Assembly (NCBI GenBank): GCA_946183145.1
Contig: CAMGZM010000003.1
Span: 124,001 to 188,000, forward strand
From: an uncultured Fretibacterium sp.
GTDB taxonomy: Bacteria; Synergistota; Synergistia; Synergistales; Aminobacteriaceae
Reading direction: 5' to 3'
Length of the DNA: 64,000 nucleotides
Shown: piece after piece, positions 59,301 to 64,000 of the stretch
Numbering within the stretch: the first letter of the stretch is position 1
How the letters are laid out: each line of letters opens with the position of its first letter
Translations under genes and position numbers: made by a program
Notes under the pieces: model-generated
What the model was told of the DNA's origin: nothing
Databases searched by the model: none
The model's input: the letters and a program-made list of their open reading frames with translations, nothing else

Positions 59301-60484
59301 TCCTCAGTGCCCGGTGATTTCAGGTTGCCGGGCTGCGTCAGGTTATTCCGTCTCACTTCCGACTCTGTTCCGTCAATGAATCTCAATCGTGAAGTAACGT
59401 ACTGTATATCATTGCTCTTTGTGCTTGTGATTTTCTCGTAATAGTCCCTGAGATTCTCTCTGCGTATAACTTTGTCAGGCTGTGAGTTAATCCCATAAAC
59501 TAATTCTTTCACATCAGCAGCAATATCTGAATACATGATGGGAATAACCACGACAAAAATCTCATCATTGATCCGATATGCTTCAACCCAGCCTTTTGAC
59601 TCCTGCATGAGAAAATCCCTGTTAGTATTCTTCACTGGTGCCGCGTAAAGTCCGTGCGAGCTTATTCCGACAGTCCACAAGATCGCGAACAATAACGCCC
59701 CCGCTCCAACGTCGGACAAAACATCAACCCGCCATTTCCTGAACCGAATCATTAAGGCTGAAATTGTGAGAATGATTACCGCCCCTGCTGTGAAATAAGG
59801 CTTTGTGAATGCGTAACGCCGCGCAAACTCAAAGCTGAACGCAAATATTACCGTGAAGAATGTACCAGTCCTGACCGTGAAAACTTTTCGCCAAATCAGC
59901 GACATAATATCGTTCCATGTCATCGGGGGGATGTCTGGAAGCTCGTGAATTTCGGGTGAAATTTCTGCTGTGAGTCTGAGCTTCTCACTTTCTGCTGACT
60001 GCTTGAGATATTCCCAGAAGCGTTTGATTTCGGTGATGTCCTGAGATTTTCCGTGACGGGGATTCGCGAATCTCTGCAAATATTCTTCCTCGTAACGGTC
60101 AATGATGAGAGTGAAAATTTCCCGTGTGTATGAGTATATAGTGAGTCCGTTTTCAGATTTTGACGAATGCCTTATAGCGAGAAGTTTAGACCGCCAGCCC
60201 TCAGAACGTTCAATCTTTGCGAGAGTGCGAGTAACAGAAGACCTTTCACGCCCAAGAACTATAGCAATGTCCGCAGCTGTCCACAATTCTGAATCATCGT
60301 CATCATTCCACACAAGATGATTGAATTTCGGAACGCGCTTAGAGTATTTTTCCCGTAAAAATTCCTGACGTTCGAGGACATTTCCGCCGGACTGCCTGTA
60401 ATCAGCTGTATAGTCGCCAAGAATCCCGCTGAGAATTTCGCGGTTTCGGTGGAACTCTGAGAATTTTTCGCGGAGTCGTTGCAT
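59297..60484 (-). CDS. Membrane protein with helix-turn-helix-like N-terminal region, unknown
   Basis: 395 residues. Residues 65-110 (ELWTAADIAIVLGRERSSVTRTLAKIE) look like a helix-turn-helix or wHTH DNA-binding segment. A charged region follows. Four hydrophobic segments lie between about 200 and 280, then a soluble C-terminal part (280-395). No catalytic motif is visible. It could be a membrane-tethered regulator or a protein with an HTH-derived interaction fold. A start with a ribosome site is not obvious. It is convergent with the MATE gene. Confidence 0.55.
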   Translation of the reverse strand: MQRLREKFSEFHRNREILSGILGDYTADYRQSGGNVLERQEFLREKYSKRVPKFNHLVWNDDDDSELWTAADIAIVLGRERSSVTRTLAKIERSEGWRSKLLAIRHSSKSENGLTIYSYTREIFTLIIDRYEEEYLQRFANPRHGKSQDITEIKRFWEYLKQSAESEKLRLTAEISPEIHELPDIPPMTWNDIMSLIWRKVFTVRTGTFFTVIFAFSFEFARRYAFTKPYFTAGAVIILTISALMIRFRKWRVDVLSDVGAGALLFAILWTVGISSHGLYAAPVKNTNRDFLMQESKGWVEAYRINDEIFVVVIPIMYSDIAADVKELVYGINSQPDKVIRRENLRDYYEKITSTKSNDIQYVTSRLRFIDGTESEVRRNNLTQPGNLKSPGTED

Positions 60485-60624
60485 TGTGTCTTCTGTGAGC
60501 GTGAATGAAGGCGTGATAATTTCCCCCTAATAATGACGTATTAAGATAAGGCATTGAGATTTAGTACTAATCATAACAGCCGGACATGAATTTAATCTAG
60601 TGCATTAGATTTTCAGACGCACAG

Positions 60625-60654
60625 AAAAAATCACCCTCCCGATTTGTGGGAAGG
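60625..60654 (-). terminator. Intrinsic terminator after the small cysteine-rich genes
   Basis: On the minus strand CCTTCCC pairs with GGGAGGG (one mismatch/G-U) around a 7-nt loop, and a T-rich tail (GTGATTTTTTC) follows. Confidence 0.7.
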
Positions 60655-60679
60655 CAACCTTTCTTTCACAGCGCAGATC

Positions 60680-60859
60680 TCAGCGCGTCATCTGCCATTC
60701 ATGAGTCCCCCATGGGCTTTTGTCGCATTTTCCAGCCGGGGGGCAGTTGTCGGAGTTGACTCCCCTTCCGCAGAAACGACATCTCCAGAAATGCCCGGAA
60801 GCAAACGCAGCACCCGAAATCACGAGGAGCATCAACAGAATCACCAGCAAAATTTTCAT
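60680..60859 (-). CDS. Tiny exported cysteine-rich protein (copy 2)
   Basis: 59 residues, starting at the ATG 60859 with GGAGGTG 6 nt upstream. The N-terminal 20 residues are hydrophobic (MKILLVILLMLLVISGAAFA) and look like a signal peptide or anchor. The rest has CRFC-x7-DNC-x5-C and the W-H-E-W end, which suggests a small zinc ribbon. It is a clear paralogue of the gene 31 nt upstream: 11 residues are identical across the ASGHFWRC segment and the DK-P-G-H-W tail. Role unknown. Confidence 0.75.
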   Translation of the reverse strand: MKILLVILLMLLVISGAAFASGHFWRCRFCGRGVNSDNCPPAGKCDKSPWGTHEWQMTR

Positions 60860-60890
60860 GAATCACACCTCCTTTTCACTCGAAAATATT

Positions 60891-61085
60891 TCAGCGCATT
60901 TTCTGCCAGTCATGAGAACCGTACGGATTTTTGTCGCAGCCTTTATCCGCGGGGCATTCGTCAGAGCTGACACTTTTACCGCAAAAACTGCAACGCCAGA
61001 AATGACCCGAAGCAAACGCAGCAGATGACAGCGCAATCACAAGAAGCACACAAAAAATTATTCCCATCACTAAACCTTCATTCAC
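60891..61085 (-). CDS. Tiny exported cysteine-rich protein (copy 1)
   Basis: 64 residues with a hydrophobic N-terminus (about 6-24) and a cysteine pattern CSFC-x7-EC-x5-C followed by a GSHDW end. The layout is the same as that of the 60680-60859 product, so they are tandem duplicates. I know no named family. A small metal-binding protein in the periplasm or facing it is a reasonable guess. Confidence 0.7.
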   Translation of the reverse strand: MNEGLVMGIIFCVLLVIALSSAAFASGHFWRCSFCGKSVSSDECPADKGCDKNPYGSHDWQKMR

Positions 61086-61151
61086 CCAAAATTAAACGTG
61101 CGAATATTAACAGCGTTACACAAAGCAATCCAGTGCAGCAGATTTTTTTTC

Positions 61152-61178
61152 TTGACAAAAACATGAATGTATTATAAT
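61152..61178 (+). promoter_or_regulatory. Strong promoter of the DUF3793-flavodoxin operon
   Basis: TTGACA (61152-61157) and TATAAT (61173-61178) are both perfect but spaced by 15 bp, shorter than the optimum of 17. The 40 nt after it have no clear hairpin. A Fur-type operator was looked for and not seen. Confidence 0.7.
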
Positions 61179-61219
61179 TTTGTATCGTCAAACAAAAACA
61201 TACTCACGGAAAAAATATC

Positions 61220-61846
61220 ATGACGGATAATAACGCAAGCATAATCGTAAAATTCATGAAGTACATCAAGAGTTCTGATGCTGAAAGTTTTATGCGGGGA
61301 ATGTTTTACTGTTTCTGCGCTCCAACTATCAAAGGCATAAAAGCCGCGACGCTGATAAATTTCCGGCGCAAAAAGGGCGAGAATATGCGCTCATTGTGGA
61401 TTGAACATGCTGATGAATGGCTTTCACCTTTAGGGCTTGAATGGCTTTTGCTCGGTGATGACTCTGATGACAATGCACTTGTGTTAATCTTCCGGCGTAA
61501 TCTTCTCGCAAAGGCTCTCGGCTGTGATAAGGCCTGCGGGATTCTCAGCTCAAAAGGTTATCCGCTTCATGATGTTGACGCTTGCCTTGAATGTTTGCGG
61601 GAAAAATTCTGTTCGGGCTTCCCTCATGAGATAGGACTCTTCCTGGATTACCCGCCTGATGATGTCAAATGCTTCATCGAGGGGAAATGCGCGGAAAAAT
61701 CATCATGCCCGGGCTACTGGAAAGTTTACGGGAATCATGACGAGGCAAGAAGAATCTTCAGTGAGTACAGAAAAGCAGAGTGTGAAGCCGCCTTGCTGAT
61801 AATGGCGGGGCATGGGCAGAAACACAAAATAAATTCTGGAGGCTAA
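61220..61846 (+). CDS. DUF3793 family protein
   Basis: 208 residues. The C-terminal half carries the conserved HEIGLFLDYPPDDVKCFIEG, a CPGYWKVYGNHDEA block and several cysteines (CLECL, C in SSCPGYW), as in DUF3793. The biochemical role is unknown. The family is often found next to flavodoxin and iron-related genes in anaerobes. Flavodoxin follows after 4 nt here, so the two are cotranscribed from the promoter at 61152. Confidence 0.87.
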   Translation: MTDNNASIIVKFMKYIKSSDAESFMRGMFYCFCAPTIKGIKAATLINFRRKKGENMRSLWIEHADEWLSPLGLEWLLLGDDSDDNALVLIFRRNLLAKALGCDKACGILSSKGYPLHDVDACLECLREKFCSGFPHEIGLFLDYPPDDVKCFIEGKCAEKSSCPGYWKVYGNHDEARRIFSEYRKAECEAALLIMAGHGQKHKINSGG

Positions 61847-61850
61847 ATCA

Positions 61851-62270
61851 ATGGCAAAAGTTTTGATCGTCTACGTAACAACAACAGGAAACACCGAGAA
61901 AATGGCCGGGATAATCGCAGAGTCAGCAAAAGCAGCAGGGGCTGACGTAACATGCAAGACAGTCGGCGAGTCATCAGTTGACGAATTAGCCGGGTATGAC
62001 GTGATTGCGTTCGGATCGCCGGCAATGGGCGCGGAAGTGTTAGAGGAAGCAGAGATGGAACCGTTCTTCACGGAAGCAGAGGGCAAACTCTCAGGGAAGA
62101 AAGTCGCGCTTTTCGGGTCATATGACTGGGGTGACGGTGAATGGCTCAGGACGTGGGAAGAAAGGTGCAAGTCAGCAGGCGCAAACGTGATCGCAACGGT
62201 AAAAGCTCATCTTGAACCCGACGACGACGCAGCAGCAGAGTGCAAAGAGTTCGGCGCAAAGCTCGCATAA
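61851..62270 (+). CDS. Flavodoxin
   Basis: 139 residues, the short-chain type. The FMN phosphate loop is VTTTGNTEKMA near the N-terminus; FGSPAMGAE and SYDWGDGEWLRTWEE form the isoalloxazine loops. A soluble low-potential electron carrier that can replace ferredoxin under iron limitation. A good TGGAGG precedes the ATG. Confidence 0.95.
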   Translation: MAKVLIVYVTTTGNTEKMAGIIAESAKAAGADVTCKTVGESSVDELAGYDVIAFGSPAMGAEVLEEAEMEPFFTEAEGKLSGKKVALFGSYDWGDGEWLRTWEERCKSAGANVIATVKAHLEPDDDAAAECKEFGAKLA

Positions 62271-62433
62271 TTTTACACGCAGAAAATTCACGGAAAATTT
62301 TTTCACGGCCTCTTGCTTTAACGGCAGGAGGTTTTCTTTTTGCTGAAGTAATGACAGGTCAAAATTTTTCAATTCACTGTATAATTATTCACATTCAAAA
62401 AATTTTTTGCAGACTCAAAGGAGAGATTCAATT

Positions 62434-63660
62434 TTGGGCGAGAAGCAGATAAAGAATATCGGCATAATTACATCTGGCGGCGACTGCGGAGGACTTAACG
62501 CCGTAATCAGAGGAGCAGCACGCACAGCATTAATGCGCGGAATGAGAACGTACACGATCCCCAACGGTTACGCGGGACTCTACAACCTCGTGAATTTCGA
62601 TCACCTTGTGGAGCTTGACGAGGAGAGAACAGATCACATCACATCACAGTTCGCAGGAAGCGACGCAGGACACAGCCGCGTGAAAATCTCAAAGATCAAT
62701 GACCCCGACAAATACGACAGAATCATGATGGGACTCCGTAAGCACAACATTGACGGACTCGTGATTTCCGGCGGTGATGACACTGGAAGCGTTGTTGTTG
62801 ACCTCGCAGAGCACGGAATACCCTGCGTACATGCTCCCAAAACGATGGACTTAGACCTTCAAACGTACTCAGTCGGAGGAGACTCAGCCATCAACAAAAT
62901 CGCGAATATCGTTGACGATCTCAAGACGACAGGAACGACTCACAATCGTATTATGGTGATTGAAGTTTTCGGACGTTACGCGGGACATACGGCATTCAGG
63001 GGCGGTATTGCGGCTGATGCTGACTGCATATTGATTCCTGAAGTCCCCGTTGATTTCAACGCTGTGTACGCTCACTTGAAGCATTACTACATACGGCGTA
63101 TCCTGAACTCTGACGTTCACGCAGGAACATACACGATTGTTGTTGCTGAAGGCGTAAGAGGGCAGGACGGAAATTTATTCTCAGACGGCGGCGGAGCAAA
63201 AACGGACTCATTCGGTCATCCTAAACTTGCGGGCGCGGGGCGTTTCGTCAAAGATACCCTTGAAGACATGATGAGGCAGGATCCCGAAATCAAGCAGTTC
63301 ATGAAGACATCGGAAATGTACGTCCCCGGCGTTTTTGAGATTCCCGAAATACGTGAAGTGATTCCGAGTCATATCGTCAGGAGCGGTTCAACGTCAGCAT
63401 ATGATGTAAACTTCGGAAAGCAGATAGGCGCGGCGGCTGTAATTTTGCTTGAGCAGGGAGTCAGCGGTGTAACTGTCGTGAAAATGTTTGACGGCGAAAT
63501 ACGTTACATGCCGACATCAGAAGCAATAGCACAAAGATTCGTAGGGCTTGAGAGCGTTGCATTCTATGAGCAGATGGATGTATGCTTCGGGCGTTACAGG
63601 CAGGAATATATACCGAAATTGCAGGAAGTTCACGGAGCTGTAGAGCGTCAGTACAGCTAG
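62434..63660 (+). CDS. 6-phosphofructokinase, probably pyrophosphate-dependent
   Basis: 408 residues from a TTG at 62434, eight nt after AAAGGAGAG; a shorter-spaced upstream ATG at 62407 would overlap that site. SGGDCGGLNAVIRG binds substrate. The ATP/PPi-specificity site reads GGDDT at 113-117, where Asp116 replaces the glycine of ATP enzymes, and PKTMDLD has Lys136. That Asp/Lys pair is the established signature of PPi-PFK. It phosphorylates fructose 6-phosphate reversibly. Monocistronic, with a terminator after it. Confidence 0.9.
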   Translation: MGEKQIKNIGIITSGGDCGGLNAVIRGAARTALMRGMRTYTIPNGYAGLYNLVNFDHLVELDEERTDHITSQFAGSDAGHSRVKISKINDPDKYDRIMMGLRKHNIDGLVISGGDDTGSVVVDLAEHGIPCVHAPKTMDLDLQTYSVGGDSAINKIANIVDDLKTTGTTHNRIMVIEVFGRYAGHTAFRGGIAADADCILIPEVPVDFNAVYAHLKHYYIRRILNSDVHAGTYTIVVAEGVRGQDGNLFSDGGGAKTDSFGHPKLAGAGRFVKDTLEDMMRQDPEIKQFMKTSEMYVPGVFEIPEIREVIPSHIVRSGSTSAYDVNFGKQIGAAAVILLEQGVSGVTVVKMFDGEIRYMPTSEAIAQRFVGLESVAFYEQMDVCFGRYRQEYIPKLQEVHGAVERQYS

Positions 63661-63676
63661 AAGAGAGAAAATTTTT

Positions 63677-63707
63677 CCCCCGGTTGAAACATGGCCGGGG
63701 GATTTTT
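63677..63707 (+). terminator. Intrinsic terminator after phosphofructokinase
   Basis: CCCCCGG pairs with CCGGGGG around an 11-nt loop and is followed by ATTTTTG. The preceding AAAATTTTT makes it likely to work in both directions, ending the acyl-CoA synthetase gene as well. Confidence 0.9.
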
Positions 63708-63714
63708 GTTTGTG

Positions 63715-64000
63715 TTACTTTCCGGCGGCCATGTCGCGCAAAACTCTCCGCAAAATTTTCCCTGTTCCTGAGAGAGGAAACTCCGTAACAAATTCGACTC
63801 TTCTCGGTACTTTGAAGTGCGCTAAATGTTCCTTTGCGTACTTTATGATTTCGCGCTCGTCAATTTTCGCTCCGTCCTCAAGCATGATATACGCTTTAGG
63901 AATCTGCCCGTTAATGTCATGAGGCATTCCCACAACAACAGCCTGATGTACAGCGGGGTGTTCAGCTAAAACTTTCTCGACTTCCTGCGGGTAAACATTG
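63715..64000 (-). CDS. AMP-dependent acyl-CoA synthetase, C-terminal part (partial)
   Basis: The open frame runs to the right edge and gives the last 95 residues of an ANL-superfamily ligase: NVYPQEVEKVLAEHPAV, VVVGMPHDINGQIPKAY, and the catalytic-lysine end FPLSGTGKILRRVLRD. The enzyme activates a fatty or other carboxylic acid with ATP and CoA. The start and the adenylation core lie outside the window. Confidence 0.9.
   Translation of the reverse strand, partial: NVYPQEVEKVLAEHPAVHQAVVVGMPHDINGQIPKAYIMLEDGAKIDEREIIKYAKEHLAHFKVPRRVEFVTEFPLSGTGKILRRVLRDMAAGK

Noticed and set aside
61086-61220. Fur box in front of DUF3793-flavodoxin
   Set aside because: Looked for because flavodoxin is often iron-regulated, but no matching palindrome to the GATAAT-type box was found.

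Overview
The window reads as a chromosomal segment of a diderm, heterotrophic, probably host-associated anaerobe. Synergistota (Synergistaceae-like) is the best guess. The reasons are the gene order pgpA-cinA-recA followed by rny-ymdB, the mix of Firmicutes-like genes (RNase Y, MutS2, YmdB) with exported non-lipoprotein binding proteins, a DUF3793-flavodoxin pair and a pyrophosphate-type phosphofructokinase. This is inference; no rRNA gene is present to settle it. Coding density is high and most genes overlap or nearly touch, so translational coupling (ATGA, TAATG) is common. TTG and GTG starts are frequent.

Layout. 1-150: a heptanucleotide tandem repeat at the edge, inside a possible small ORF. 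156-8946 (minus): an operon encoding an Mrr-like protein with a repeat-rich centre, RimO, two tandem STAS-kinase fusions, PgpA and CinA, then RecA. 9073-13241: a polysaccharide deacetylase, a GIY-YIG-like protein on the minus strand, and RNase Y-YmdB. 13303-14799 (minus): a DpnI gene, a frameshifted DpnD-like gene and an N-terminally truncated DpnII. 14881-21419 (plus): a housekeeping operon of cyclophilin, D-2-hydroxyacid dehydrogenase, NnrD, a small membrane protein, TsaE, TsaB, CvpA-like and MutS2. 21549-22073: a type IV pilin-like protein.

22455-37595 (minus) is a carbohydrate or polyol utilisation region. One unit holds an SDR dehydrogenase, a sugar-binding protein, an ABC ATPase, a permease, an unknown protein and a zinc alcohol dehydrogenase. 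A second holds a GatZ-like subunit, a class II aldolase, transketolase, an FGGY kinase and transaldolase. A PfkB kinase lies upstream. Together they would import a sugar or sugar alcohol, oxidise and phosphorylate it, and feed it through aldol cleavage and the non-oxidative pentose phosphate pathway. An unusual 127-bp inverted-repeat region sits in front of gatZ.

37687-40357: tRNA-Leu(UAG), then purC-purF translationally coupled to an antitoxin-toxin pair. 40770-44978: a giant secreted papain-like protease with eight Ig-like modules. 45052-47317: ilvB-ilvN. 47403-48692: an IS200/IS605-type element carrying only tnpB, with matching hairpin ends, abutting a secreted FAD oxidoreductase. 50604-57726 (mostly minus): MnmE, a tRNA nucleotidyltransferase homologue with an eroded active site, a cytidylate kinase-like protein, an M13 peptidase, a beta-propeller protein and a small unknown protein. 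57897-63660: a MATE transporter, a membrane protein with a helix-turn-helix-like N-terminus, two tiny exported cysteine-rich paralogues, DUF3793, flavodoxin and phosphofructokinase. The right edge cuts an acyl-CoA synthetase.

The strongest unusual feature is the restriction locus at 13.3-14.8 kb. It combines DpnI, which cuts methylated GATC, with a decayed fragment of DpnII, which cuts unmethylated GATC. This looks like the scar of an exchange between two mutually incompatible systems.
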